Shown: piece by piece, positions 26,220-35,393 of the stretch
Position numbering within the stretch: position 1 is the stretch's first letter
How the letters are laid out: each line of letters opens with the position of its first letter
DNA from: Acetatifactor sp.
GTDB lineage: Bacteria > Bacillota > Clostridia > Lachnospirales > Lachnospiraceae
Length of the DNA stretch: 64,000 nt
Assembly: GCA_016293615.1 (NCBI GenBank)
Contig: JAEDDX010000005.1
Coordinates: 1 to 64,000 of the forward strand
Reading direction: 5' to 3'
Made by a program: the position numbers and the translations under genes
The notes under the pieces: generated by a model
Database searches by the model: none
What the model saw: only the letters and a program-made list of their open reading frames with translations
What the model was told of the DNA's origin: nothing

Positions 26220-27155
26220 ATGGCGATTACGAAGAATAAACAAAGCAGGGAAACGATCCTTAAGATGGCGGGTGCGGCTTTTCCCGAAAGAAAAGTAGCA
26301 GAGATTCGTGAATTGACGGAAGGAATGTGCAATGTAACCTACAAAGTCCGGTTTGAGGATGGGTTTGAATCGATACTGAAAATCAGCGCAGACAACAGTA
26401 GGGGAAATATTTCGAATGAGATTCAGCTGATGAAGGCTGAAGTCGAGGCGATGCGCATTGTGAGGCAGCAACAAATCTGCAAGGTTGCCGAGATTTACTA
26501 TTACGACACAAGCAAGAGTATCTGTAATGGCGACTATTTCTTCATGGAGAAAATTCAGGGTGATAATCTGGCTTTTACAAAACAAGAGATATCGGAACCG
26601 ATATTAGAGGAAATCCACTATGAGATAGGAGAGATTTCCCGGAGACTCACAGCGATCGGCAATCCTAAATTCGGGATGCTGGGAGATACGAACAGATACC
26701 TTTCCTTATATGATTTTGTGAAAACCTTACTAATGAATCTGATAAAGGATGCACAGAAAAAGAACATAGATATCATATACGATCCGGAGTGGTTTGAGAC
26801 AGAGTTGGAGAAGGATCGGGCTTGTTTTGAAGCGGTGAGAGAAGCCACACTCATTCACTGGGACCTGTGGGAAGGTAATGTGTTTATAAAGGATGGGCAT
26901 GTGTCCGGCATCATTGACTGGGAAAGGGCAATGTGGGGAGAAGCTTTTATGGATGACCGGTTTCGGTATCATAACAGAGGAGCCGCTTTTCTGAAGGGAT
27001 TTGGAAAGACTACCTTTTCCGAAGAAGAAACCAGGAGACTCAGGTGGTATGATATTATCCTGTATCTTACGATGATGATTGAGGTTTTCTACAGAGAATA
27101 TGAGGACGAGGGACAATATTTCTGGGCGAAGGAAATGCTGGAAAAGGTCGTATAG
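26220..27155 (+). CDS. APH-family phosphotransferase
   Basis: 311 aa. The kinase-like catalytic loop HWDLWEGN (Brenner motif HxDxxxxN) and the metal-binding IDWE follow each other at about residues 217-243. An N-lobe nucleotide-binding region (GMCNVTYKVRFEDGFESILK) precedes them. The fold covers aminoglycoside, choline, homoserine and fructosamine kinases; nothing here fixes the substrate, and resistance should not be assumed. ATG 26220 follows AGAGGA. The neighbours give no functional link. Confidence 0.82.
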   Translation: MAITKNKQSRETILKMAGAAFPERKVAEIRELTEGMCNVTYKVRFEDGFESILKISADNSRGNISNEIQLMKAEVEAMRIVRQQQICKVAEIYYYDTSKSICNGDYFFMEKIQGDNLAFTKQEISEPILEEIHYEIGEISRRLTAIGNPKFGMLGDTNRYLSLYDFVKTLLMNLIKDAQKKNIDIIYDPEWFETELEKDRACFEAVREATLIHWDLWEGNVFIKDGHVSGIIDWERAMWGEAFMDDRFRYHNRGAAFLKGFGKTTFSEEETRRLRWYDIILYLTMMIEVFYREYEDEGQYFWAKEMLEKVV

Positions 27156-27170
27156 AAAGAAAGTTGCCTA

Positions 27171-27199
27171 TTGACAAGCGGTCAGAAACTGAGTAAAAT
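27171..27199 (+). promoter_or_regulatory. Sigma-A promoter for pheST
   Basis: Perfect TTGACA (27171-27176), 17 bp, TAAAAT (27194-27199). Confidence 0.85.
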
Positions 27200-27205
27200 A
27201 GGCAA

Positions 27206-27456
27206 ATAACAGGAAAAAACATTGATGGTGCACAGTAGAGCATTGTTTTCCGACAGAGAGAGAGGATCACCGGCTGCAAGTCCTCTCAGGTTCAGACAGT
27301 CGCTTGAATTTCCCACCGGAGTTGCCGAAGTGAAACGATATTAGCTTTGGACGTTGACGCGCGTTAAGCGTATGCGAGAGCTTCATGTACATGAAGAATT
27401 TGGGTGGTACCGCGGATTCATTCGTCCCATGCATAGAGATATGCATGGGATTTTTT
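27206..27456 (+). promoter_or_regulatory. T-box riboswitch controlling pheST
   Basis: The T-box core GGGTGGTACCGCGG is at 27402-27415. A stem with nine G-C/A-T pairs and TTTTTT (27426-27456) is the terminator. The specifier loop shows GAA followed by overlapping TTT/TTC at 27309-27312; both are Phe codons, fitting the downstream genes. Uncharged tRNA-Phe is expected to stabilise the antiterminator. Confidence 0.93.
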
Positions 27457-27559
27457 ATGCAATGAGGAAGGAAACCCAAAGGCAGAGAAGCAAAAGTGTT
27501 TGTGAATCAGTGCGGAACCCATGTATTTTGCAGCCAAACAGGAAACGGAGGATATGAGA

Positions 27560-28591
27560 ATGAATGAAAGATTAGCAAACATCAGACAGGCCATTCTGGA
27601 AGGCATCGAACAGCGGGCACAGTCAAGAGCACAGGCTTTTGAACTCAGAAAGCAGTTCCTGGATTCCAAGACCGGCGAGATCAGTCAGCTGATGAAGGAG
27701 ATGAAAACGATCGCTCCCGAGGACCGTGCGAGCTTTGGTAAGAGCGTGAATGAGCTGAAGGAATGGGCGCAGAAGTGCTTTGTGGAGCTGGATGAGAAGC
27801 TGAAGGCGAAGGAGCTTGAGAGGCGTTATGCTTCTGAGAAAATCGATGTGACCATGCCTGCGGTCGAGACCGTGACCGGTAATCTGCATCCGATCACACA
27901 GATGAGAAACCAGATCATCGATGTGTTCACGGGTATGGGCTTCGAGGTGTTCGAGAATAAAGAGATTGAGAACGATTACTATAATTTCACGGCTTTGAAT
28001 ACTCCTAAGGACCATCCGGCGAGAGATATGCAGGATACCTTCTATCTGTCTTCGGAGTTCCTGCTTGCAACGCAGACTTCCGCGGCGCAGATTCATACGA
28101 TGGAGAGCAAGAAGCCGCCCATTAAGATTCTTTCTCCCGGCAAGGTATTCCGCTCCGATGATGATGCAACACATTCGCCTATGTTCCATCAGATGGAAGG
28201 TCTGGTAGTGGACAAAAAGATCACGCTTTGTGACTTAAAGGGCATGCTGGATATGTTCGTTCAGAAGATTTACGGGGAAGGCACCACAACGAGACTTCGC
28301 CCGTCCTATTTCCCTTTCACAGAGCCTTCCGTAGAGGTTGATGTCAGCTGCTTTGAGTGCGGCGGCAAGGGCTGTAAGCTCTGCAAGGGAACAGGATGGA
28401 TCGAGATTCTCGGAGCCGGCATCGTCAACAAGAAGGTGCTTGAGAACTGTGGTATAGATTCTGAAGAGTACAGCGGTCTCGCATTCGGTATCGGTTTGGA
28501 GCGTGCAACCATGTTAAAGTACGGAATCAACAATATTAAACTGTTGTTTGAGTCTGATCTTCGCGTGCTGAAGCAGATTGATGATAACTAG
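27560..28591 (+). CDS. pheS: Phenylalanyl-tRNA synthetase alpha subunit
   Basis: 343 aa. An N-terminal coiled coil (about 1-90) is followed by the class II catalytic core: GKVFRSDDDATHSPMFHQME is motif 2, and GLAFGIGLERATMLKYGI is motif 3. CFECGGKGCKLCKGTGW is the Cys-rich loop common in bacterial PheS. ATG 27560 is preferred because CGGAGGA is 8 bp upstream; ATG 27554 is too close. Confidence 0.97.
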   Translation: MNERLANIRQAILEGIEQRAQSRAQAFELRKQFLDSKTGEISQLMKEMKTIAPEDRASFGKSVNELKEWAQKCFVELDEKLKAKELERRYASEKIDVTMPAVETVTGNLHPITQMRNQIIDVFTGMGFEVFENKEIENDYYNFTALNTPKDHPARDMQDTFYLSSEFLLATQTSAAQIHTMESKKPPIKILSPGKVFRSDDDATHSPMFHQMEGLVVDKKITLCDLKGMLDMFVQKIYGEGTTTRLRPSYFPFTEPSVEVDVSCFECGGKGCKLCKGTGWIEILGAGIVNKKVLENCGIDSEEYSGLAFGIGLERATMLKYGINNIKLLFESDLRVLKQIDDN

Positions 28592-28612
28592 GAATCGGAT
28601 TGGAGGAATACT

Positions 28613-31033
28613 ATGTTAGTACCGTTGAGTTGGTTAAAAGAATATGTAGAGATTAAGGTTTCTCCCCAGGAGCTGGAAAAGAAACTGTTCTCCTGCGGTT
28701 TCGAGGTTGAGGAACTGATTGAGGTCGGCAAGGATATCAGCAATGTTGTTGTCGGTCTGGTAGAAGAGTGCGAACCGATTCCCGAGACACACCTTCATGT
28801 GTGCAGGGTCAATGCAGGTACACACGGAACCTTCCAGGTGTGCTGCGGTGCGGATAATGTCTGTGCAGGCGGCAAATTCCCTCTGGCTCTGATTGGCGCA
28901 AGCGTATACATGACCGCGAAGGATCACAAGACCGTGGAAGGCGTGATGACGATCAAGAAGGGCAAGCTTCGCGGCTATGAATCCGAAGGTATGCTCTGCT
29001 CCGGCGTAGAACTGGGAGTCAGCGAGAATATGTATCCCGGCGCAGGATATAATGGACTGCTCGTCCTGCCTGCAGATGCAGAGGTAGGCGCTGATGTAAA
29101 ACCCATTCTCGGATTGGACGACTATCTGTATGATGTTTCCATCACGGCAAACAGACCCGACTGTCAGAGTATTTTAGGTCTTGCAAGAGAGGTTGCGGCT
29201 GTCTTGGGCGAGCCCCTGAAGGAGCCCTCTTACGAATATCATGAGACGGAAGTGAAGAAGGATGGCTTTACCGTTACCGTGAAGGCACCTGACCTTTGCC
29301 CCAGATATATCGGACATTATGTATATGATGTAAAGATCGGACAGTCCCCGCTTTGGATGAGAAGAAGACTGGCACTGGTCGGTCAGGACGCCATCTCCAA
29401 TATCGTAGATATTACCAACTATGTCATGCTGGAGATGGGTCAGCCCATGCATGCGTTCGACTGTGATTATCTGGAGGGCAACGCCATCTGCGTCAGACGC
29501 GCCGAAGAGGAAGAAAAAATCGTAACCCTGGATTCCCAGGAGTATACATTGAATTCCAATCATCTGGTGATCTGTGACGGTGTAAAGCCCGTCGCTTTGG
29601 CCGGCGTCATGGGAGGCTTAAATTCCGAGATCAGAGAGACCACCGCCGAAGTGTTGTTCGAGTCCGCGAAATTTGCAAGAGACAACATCCGTAAGACTTC
29701 CAGAGCACTCGGCAAGAGAACCGATGCGAGCGCGAAGTACGAGAAGGGTGTGGATGAGTACGCAACCGTATACGCTATGCGCCGTGCCCTGCACTTAATT
29801 GAAGAGCTTGGCTGCGGTAAGGTTTCCTCCACGCATGTGGATGTGAACACCGGTAATTCCATTGAACCCAGAGAAATGAAGGTTTCTGTCAAGAAAGTAA
29901 ACGATGTACTTGGTATTATCGTACCGGATGAGGATATCATCAGAATCATGAAGAACCTGAGCTTTGACCCTGCAATCTGCGGCGACGAGCTCACCATCCG
30001 GGTACCTGCCTACAGAGAAGATATGGATTCCTACCCCGATGTGGCGGAGGAAGTGATCCGTATGTATGGGTACGAGCATGTGATTCCTACCTTTATGCCG
30101 GATGCACTGGTTACTCCCGGAGGACTGAATAAGAAGCAGAAGAAGGATCTGAAGCTGAAGAAGACCCTCTGCAGTCAGGGTGCTTATGAGGCAATTCATT
30201 ACTCCTTCATCTCTCCTGCGGATCTTGAGCTGCTTCGCCTTCCCGAGGATGCTGCCGAACGAAAGGCGATCCGGATCCTCAACCCCATCAATGAGGACCT
30301 CTCTATCATGAGAACCACACTGGCAGCTTCTATGGTGAATGCGATTGCCAGAAACCAGAAGAGAGGAAATCTTGAGGGCAGACTGTTCGAGATGGGTAAG
30401 GTGTTTATTCCTAAGGAGCTTCCTTTGACCGATTATCCTGACGAGAGAGAACGCCTGAGCATCGGTATCTGGGGCAATGAGGAGAGTTTCTTTACCTTAA
30501 AGGGTATGGCTGAGAAGCTTGCCAAGGCCATGTTTGTCACATTTACTTACGAGCCGGTTCAGAAATCTTTCCTGCATCCTTATCAGACGGCAGCGATTCT
30601 TTGTGAGGGCAAAGAGATCGGCTACATGGGCAAGGTTTCCTATGAAGTAGCCGAGGAGCTGGATTACAGAACCGCTGCGTACTATCTGGAGATCGATTTG
30701 AAATCTCTCGAAGTAATGTATGACAGAAGGGCTGTCTTCGAACCTCTGTCAAAGTTTGCGGAGGAGAGCAGAGACCTCGCGCTTGTCATGGATAAGAAGG
30801 TGACCTGCGGTGAGGTTGAGAGCGTCATTGCGAAGTCCTGCGCATTTGTAAAGGAGATCAAGCTGTTCGATGTATATGAAGGCGGACAGATTCCCGCAGA
30901 CAAGAAGAGCATGGCGTTCACCGTCCGGTTCGTGCCGGGAGAAGAGGCGTTTGAGGCGGATGCAGTGGATAAGTTCGTAAAGAAGATTCTTAAGAACCTG
31001 AAATTCCATCTTGATATTGACCTCAGAAGCTAA
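28613..31033 (+). CDS. pheT: Phenylalanyl-tRNA synthetase beta subunit
   Basis: 806 aa, full length. In order: an N-terminal tRNA-binding OB domain (about 40-150), the B3/B4 editing region, B5, the catalytic-like core, and a C-terminal FDX-ACB anticodon-binding domain ending FHLDIDLR. It pairs with PheS to form the heterotetramer. A TGGAGG site precedes ATG 28613, 21 bp after pheS. Confidence 0.97.
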   Translation: MLVPLSWLKEYVEIKVSPQELEKKLFSCGFEVEELIEVGKDISNVVVGLVEECEPIPETHLHVCRVNAGTHGTFQVCCGADNVCAGGKFPLALIGASVYMTAKDHKTVEGVMTIKKGKLRGYESEGMLCSGVELGVSENMYPGAGYNGLLVLPADAEVGADVKPILGLDDYLYDVSITANRPDCQSILGLAREVAAVLGEPLKEPSYEYHETEVKKDGFTVTVKAPDLCPRYIGHYVYDVKIGQSPLWMRRRLALVGQDAISNIVDITNYVMLEMGQPMHAFDCDYLEGNAICVRRAEEEEKIVTLDSQEYTLNSNHLVICDGVKPVALAGVMGGLNSEIRETTAEVLFESAKFARDNIRKTSRALGKRTDASAKYEKGVDEYATVYAMRRALHLIEELGCGKVSSTHVDVNTGNSIEPREMKVSVKKVNDVLGIIVPDEDIIRIMKNLSFDPAICGDELTIRVPAYREDMDSYPDVAEEVIRMYGYEHVIPTFMPDALVTPGGLNKKQKKDLKLKKTLCSQGAYEAIHYSFISPADLELLRLPEDAAERKAIRILNPINEDLSIMRTTLAASMVNAIARNQKRGNLEGRLFEMGKVFIPKELPLTDYPDERERLSIGIWGNEESFFTLKGMAEKLAKAMFVTFTYEPVQKSFLHPYQTAAILCEGKEIGYMGKVSYEVAEELDYRTAAYYLEIDLKSLEVMYDRRAVFEPLSKFAEESRDLALVMDKKVTCGEVESVIAKSCAFVKEIKLFDVYEGGQIPADKKSMAFTVRFVPGEEAFEADAVDKFVKKILKNLKFHLDIDLRS

Positions 31034-31162
31034 AAATGCGAAAATAGAAGTATGAGTAATGAACTTCAGTCCAATGATAACTGTGTCGTTGCGCTGGAGT
31101 TCATTATATGTTTGGAATTGTTTGGAAAGAATTGGTTGAATAGGAAGAAAGGAAAGAAAGAC

Positions 31163-32593
31163 ATGACAAGAAAGAATGTATGGGAAACCTATGACAAGAA
31201 AGCACTCAAAAAGCTGGAGAAGCTGAATGCAGAATACAGAGAGTTTCTTGACAATGGCAAAACGGAGAGAGAATGTATCGATACCATCGTCAATATGATC
31301 GAGAAGGAAGGATATCAGGAGCTGGAGTCAGTGATAAAGTCCGGCAAAACACTGAAGCAGGGCGACAAGGTTTATAGCGTATGGATGAATAAGTGCATTG
31401 CAATGTTCAAACTGGGCAGGAATCCCATGACAGAGGGCATGAACATCCTCGGCGCACATATCGACAGCCCCAGACTGGATGTCAAGCAGAACCCTTTGTA
31501 TGAGGATCCTGATCATTCCTTTGCCTATCTGGATACCCATTATTACGGCGGCGTGAAGAAATATCAGTGGGTGACGATTCCACTTGCCATTCACGGCGTG
31601 GTGGTAAAAAAAGACGGTACGACCATTGAACTGAATGTCGGCGAGAATGAAGATGATCCTGTATTCTTCATATCCGATCTGCTGATTCACCTTTCTGCAG
31701 AGCAGCTGGAGAAGAAGGCGGCGAAGGTCATCGAGGGCGAGGCGTTAGATCTGATCGTCGGCTCCAAACCCATTCTTCTCGGAAAGGATGAGAAGAATAC
31801 CGACGAAGGAAAGGCGAAGGCGAAGAATGCCATTAAGTCAGGCGTGCTGGATATCCTGAAGCAGACCTATGATTTCGAGGAGGATGATTTTCTCTCCGCG
31901 GAACTGGAGATCGTGCCCGCAGGTAAGGCGAGAGAGGCAGGCTTCGACAGAAGCATGATCCTTGCTTATGGGCAGGACGACAGAGTCTGTGCCTTCACTT
32001 CCCTGAAGGCCATGCTCGACATGAAGGAAGAGACCGACAGATGTGTCTGCTGTATCCTGGTCGATAAGGAGGAGATCGGCTCCGTCGGTGCAACCGGTAT
32101 GCAGTCTAAGTTCTTTGAGAATGCTGTGGCAGAGGTGTTGAATCTTGCAGGAGAATACAGTGAACTGAACGTCAGAAGATGTCTTGCACACAGCACGATG
32201 CTTTCCTCCGATGTGAGCGCAGCCTTTGATCCTTCTTTCAGATCCTGTTTTGAAACCAAGAATACGGCATTTATGGGCATGGGTATGGTATTTAATAAGT
32301 TCACCGGCGCAAGAGGAAAGTCGGGCTCCAACGACGCCAATGCAGAGTATATGGCGCACATCCGTAAAATCATGGACGACAACAACATTGCTTACCAGAC
32401 CGCCGAACTTGGCAAGGTGGATGTCGGAGGCGGCGGAACCATTGCCTATATCCTTGCGTTGTACGGTATGAATGTCATCGACAGCGGCGTGGCGGTTCTG
32501 AACATGCATGCGCCCTGGGAGGCTACGAGCAAGGCTGATGTTTATGAGACCTACCGTGGCTATATAGCGTTCGCTGAAGGAGCATCTCTGTAA
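31163..32593 (+). CDS. M18 family aminopeptidase
   Basis: 476 aa. Metal ligands are recognisable in GAHIDSPRLDVK, in DKEEIGSVGATGM and in the late LNMHAPWEATSKAD. These define the zinc aminopeptidase I family, which removes N-terminal (often acidic or neutral) residues from peptides in the cytosol. ATG 31163 has AGGAAAG upstream. A 37-residue in-frame extension from 31052 has no site and is not family-like. The queA start follows directly after its stop. Confidence 0.93.
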   Translation: MTRKNVWETYDKKALKKLEKLNAEYREFLDNGKTERECIDTIVNMIEKEGYQELESVIKSGKTLKQGDKVYSVWMNKCIAMFKLGRNPMTEGMNILGAHIDSPRLDVKQNPLYEDPDHSFAYLDTHYYGGVKKYQWVTIPLAIHGVVVKKDGTTIELNVGENEDDPVFFISDLLIHLSAEQLEKKAAKVIEGEALDLIVGSKPILLGKDEKNTDEGKAKAKNAIKSGVLDILKQTYDFEEDDFLSAELEIVPAGKAREAGFDRSMILAYGQDDRVCAFTSLKAMLDMKEETDRCVCCILVDKEEIGSVGATGMQSKFFENAVAEVLNLAGEYSELNVRRCLAHSTMLSSDVSAAFDPSFRSCFETKNTAFMGMGMVFNKFTGARGKSGSNDANAEYMAHIRKIMDDNNIAYQTAELGKVDVGGGGTIAYILALYGMNVIDSGVAVLNMHAPWEATSKADVYETYRGYIAFAEGASL

Positions 32594-33655
32594 ATGGAAC
32601 TGTTAAAATCAGACTTTTATTTTGAATTACCGCAGGAACTGATCGCACAGGACCCTCTGGAGGACAGATCCTCCTCCAGACTCCTTTTGCTGGATAAACA
32701 GACAGGCAAAACTGCCCATCGGGTGTTTCGGGATATCGTGGAGTATCTGCATCCGGGCGACTGCCTCGTGCTGAATAATACGAAGGTCATCCCGGCAAGA
32801 CTGCTCGGGGAGCGCGAGGAAACGGGCGCTCATGTGGAGGTACTGCTGCTAAAGCGGCGCGAGGGCAACATCTGGGAAACCCTTGTAAAACCGGGCAAAA
32901 AATGTAAGCCCGGAACCAGGCTTTCTTTTGGAGGCGGTCTGCTTCGGGGTGAAGTTCTGGAGACCGTGGAAGAGGGAAACAGACTGATCCGCTTTGAATA
33001 TGAGGGAATCTGGGAGGAAGTGCTGGACAGGCTCGGAGAGATGCCCCTGCCTCCATATATCACACACAAGCTTCAGGATAAGAACCGCTATCAGACTGTC
33101 TATGCCAAGTATGAAGGCAGTGCAGCGGCTCCCACCGCGGGACTGCATTTTACGCCCGATCTTCTTGCCCGGATTGAGGAAAAAGGCGTACACATAGCCT
33201 ATGTGACCCTGCATGTGGGGCTTGGAACCTTTCGCCCGGTGAAGGAGGAGAATGTGCTCAATCATCACATGCATTCGGAATACTATCAGGTATCGGATGA
33301 GACAGCGGCAATGATCAACGAAACCAAGGCGCGCGGCGGACGCGTGATCTGTGTGGGTACGACGAGCTGCAGAACCATAGAAAGCGCTGCGGATGAGAAC
33401 GGGTGTGTGATTGCGAAAAGCGACAATACCGAGATATTCATCTATCCCGGATACAGGTTTAAGGTGCTGGACTGCCTGATCACCAATTTTCATCTGCCGG
33501 AGTCGACCCTGGTAATGCTCGTGAGTGCCCTGGCCGGCCGCGAGCATGTATTGAATGCATATGAGGAAGCAATCAGGGAGCGTTACCGGTTCTTCAGCTT
33601 TGGCGACGCGATGTTTATATCGGATGAAATCGAAAAAAGCGGAGAGGAGTCGTAG
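32594..33655 (+). CDS. queA: S-adenosylmethionine:tRNA ribosyltransferase-isomerase
   Basis: 353 aa. Typical segments are FYFELPQELIAQDPLEDRSS at the N-terminus, LVLNNTKVIPARL, PTAGLHFTPDLL, HVGLGTFRPV and the end TNFHLPESTLVMLVSALAG. It builds epoxyqueuosine at the tRNA wobble base. Its ribosome binding site (GAAGGAG) is inside the end of the aminopeptidase gene. No other queuosine gene adjoins it. Confidence 0.97.
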   Translation: MELLKSDFYFELPQELIAQDPLEDRSSSRLLLLDKQTGKTAHRVFRDIVEYLHPGDCLVLNNTKVIPARLLGEREETGAHVEVLLLKRREGNIWETLVKPGKKCKPGTRLSFGGGLLRGEVLETVEEGNRLIRFEYEGIWEEVLDRLGEMPLPPYITHKLQDKNRYQTVYAKYEGSAAAPTAGLHFTPDLLARIEEKGVHIAYVTLHVGLGTFRPVKEENVLNHHMHSEYYQVSDETAAMINETKARGGRVICVGTTSCRTIESAADENGCVIAKSDNTEIFIYPGYRFKVLDCLITNFHLPESTLVMLVSALAGREHVLNAYEEAIRERYRFFSFGDAMFISDEIEKSGEES

Positions 33656-34164
33656 TGAAAAAGAAACTGGCAATCACCATTCCGGCAGTGATTTTATTGA
33701 TAGGCTTATACATGATGATTTTTTCGTTTTCGGCGGAGGAGGGAGAAGAATCGGCCTCCAAGAGCATGAAGATTTCGAAAACCTGCGTGGAAGTGGTCAA
33801 TCAGGTGACAAACAGAGGCTGGACGGAGACGGTCAAGAAACAGCTCGCCGACTACTACGAGCATCCGATCCGGAAACTGGCACATTTTTCGGAGTATTGT
33901 CTGATGGGAATCCTCCTGTTCGTGATCTGGAGCCAGTGGATTCCGAAAGGCAAAGTCTTCTATGGGATCATCATTCTTTGGATCGCGATTTCAGCTGCAG
34001 CGGATGAGGTTCACCAGCTATTCGTGGACGGAAGAGACGGCAATTTCGTGGATGTGTTGATCGATACCTCGGGCGGCTGCTTTGGCATCCTGATCTGTAT
34101 TGCTGCGGTATGGATGATACGAAGCTGCTGCAGTCACAGCCTCAGAAAACGAAAGCAAAAATGA
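33655..34164 (+). CDS. VanZ-like membrane protein
   Basis: 169 aa from GTG 33655, which overlaps the queA stop by one base; GGAGAGGAG lies 6-14 bp upstream. Four hydrophobic segments plus HPIRKLAHFSEYCLMGILL and the late DEVHQLFVDGRDGNFVDVLID define the VanZ family. The original VanZ gives low-level teicoplanin resistance, but most chromosomal homologues have no known role. Confidence 0.88.
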   Translation: MKKKLAITIPAVILLIGLYMMIFSFSAEEGEESASKSMKISKTCVEVVNQVTNRGWTETVKKQLADYYEHPIRKLAHFSEYCLMGILLFVIWSQWIPKGKVFYGIIILWIAISAAADEVHQLFVDGRDGNFVDVLIDTSGGCFGILICIAAVWMIRSCCSHSLRKRKQK

Positions 34165-34221
34165 ACAGGTAAAACGATACACGATTTTGTCAGGATTTGC
34201 CCGAATTACGAAAAATTAAGA

Positions 34222-34254
34222 AAAACAGAGTTCTCTGAGACTCTGTTTTCTTTT
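34222..34254 (+). terminator. Rho-independent terminator after vanZ
   Basis: Ten-pair stem AAAACAGAGT/ACTCTGTTTT with an eight-base loop, then a C and five T. Confidence 0.88.
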
Positions 34255-34341
34255 TGGAGAAATATGTGGTAAATATATACAAAAAAAGTGCTGATTAATA
34301 GGATAGTATAAACAAATTGAACAGAAATGAGCATTTCTTTA

Positions 34342-34370
34342 TTGACAATGAGAGACCGTGAGAATATGAT
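34342..34370 (+). promoter_or_regulatory. Sigma-A promoter for the ABC transporter operon
   Basis: Perfect TTGACA (34342-34347), 17 bp, TATGAT (34365-34370). Predicted start near 34377. Confidence 0.83.
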
Positions 34371-34382
34371 AAAACTATGAAA

Positions 34383-34394
34383 TAAAACGATTTA
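34383..34394 (+). promoter_or_regulatory. Candidate LacI-family operator
   Basis: TAAAACGATTTA fits the core AAA-N-CG-N-TTT used by LacI-family repressors. It lies 12 bp after the -10 box, over the start region, where a bound repressor would block transcription. The operon is followed by a lacI-type gene. Confidence 0.55.
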
Positions 34395-34454
34395 CTTAAT
34401 GTGTTAACATGAGTATTCGGTTCCGAAAGACAAAAAACGGAGGTGTTGTGTTTC

Positions 34455-35381
34455 ATGAAGAAGAAATTCTTTGCAGACCCGAAGAAAGTGAGAGGATATA
34501 AGGAGTTCCTCTATATTCTCCCTTTGCTGATTCTGGTTTTGGTCTTTTCGTATTATCCTTTGTATGGCTGGGTATATGCGTTTTTTGATTACAAGCCGCC
34601 TTTCCCGCTGTCCTGGGACAGATTCGTGGGTCTGAAATGGTTTCGGTCCATGTTTGAGAATGAGGTCAGACTGAAACAGATTCTGACCGTTCTGCGAAAT
34701 ACCTTTGCGATGAGTGGTATCAGCCTGTTTTTCTCCTGGTTTCCGATGGTGTTTGCGATTTTCCTCAATGAGATCAAGTGTAAACCTTTCCAGAAGATCG
34801 TTCAGACGGTAACCACGCTGCCGAACTTTATCAGCTGGGTTCTGGTATATGCCATCGCATTCTGTATTTTCAACAGCACCGGCGTTGTGAATACGGTCGG
34901 AATGAAGCTCGGATTGTTCGATACACCGCAGATGTTCCTGCAGTCGTCGGAACACATCTGGTTTAAGATGTGGCTGTGGCTGACCTGGAAGAATGCGGGT
35001 TGGGCCGCTATCATGTATATGGCCGCGATAGCCGGTATCGACTCGGAACTGATAGAAGCCGCGAAAGTGGACGGCGCTTCCAGAATGAAGGTGATCTGGC
35101 ATATCACGATTCCCAGTATCCTTCCTACTTATTTCGTACTCGTTATGCTGAATCTTGCCAACTTCCTTACCAATGGTATGGAGCAGTATTTTGTGTTCCA
35201 GAATGCATTCAACAAGGAAGCTATTCAGGTGCTGGATCTGTATGTTTACAACCTGGCAATGGGAAGCGGCGGATATTCGCTTTCCACCGCGATCAGTATT
35301 CTGAAGAGTGTGGTCAGCCTGGTTCTTCTGTGTGCTACCAATAAGTTCTCGAAACTCATCAGAGGCGAAGGCTTCATTTAA
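34455..35381 (+). CDS. Sugar ABC transporter permease (LplB/YteP type)
   Basis: 308 aa with six predicted helices. The EAA loop is ELIEAAKVDGASRMKVIWHI, where the ATPase docks. The N-terminus (YILPLLILVLVFSYYPLYGW) is typical of CUT1 permeases of the polysaccharide-derived oligosaccharide group. GGAGGTG lies 8 bp before ATG 34455. No ATPase gene is in the operon, so a shared MsmX-type ATPase elsewhere is expected. Confidence 0.93.
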   Translation: MKKKFFADPKKVRGYKEFLYILPLLILVLVFSYYPLYGWVYAFFDYKPPFPLSWDRFVGLKWFRSMFENEVRLKQILTVLRNTFAMSGISLFFSWFPMVFAIFLNEIKCKPFQKIVQTVTTLPNFISWVLVYAIAFCIFNSTGVVNTVGMKLGLFDTPQMFLQSSEHIWFKMWLWLTWKNAGWAAIMYMAAIAGIDSELIEAAKVDGASRMKVIWHITIPSILPTYFVLVMLNLANFLTNGMEQYFVFQNAFNKEAIQVLDLYVYNLAMGSGGYSLSTAISILKSVVSLVLLCATNKFSKLIRGEGFI

Positions 35382-35393
35382 GGAGGGCAGGAA

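Noticed and set aside
26220..27155. Aminoglycoside resistance gene
   Set aside because: Only the broad kinase fold is shared. No signature of a known resistance enzyme and no mobile context.
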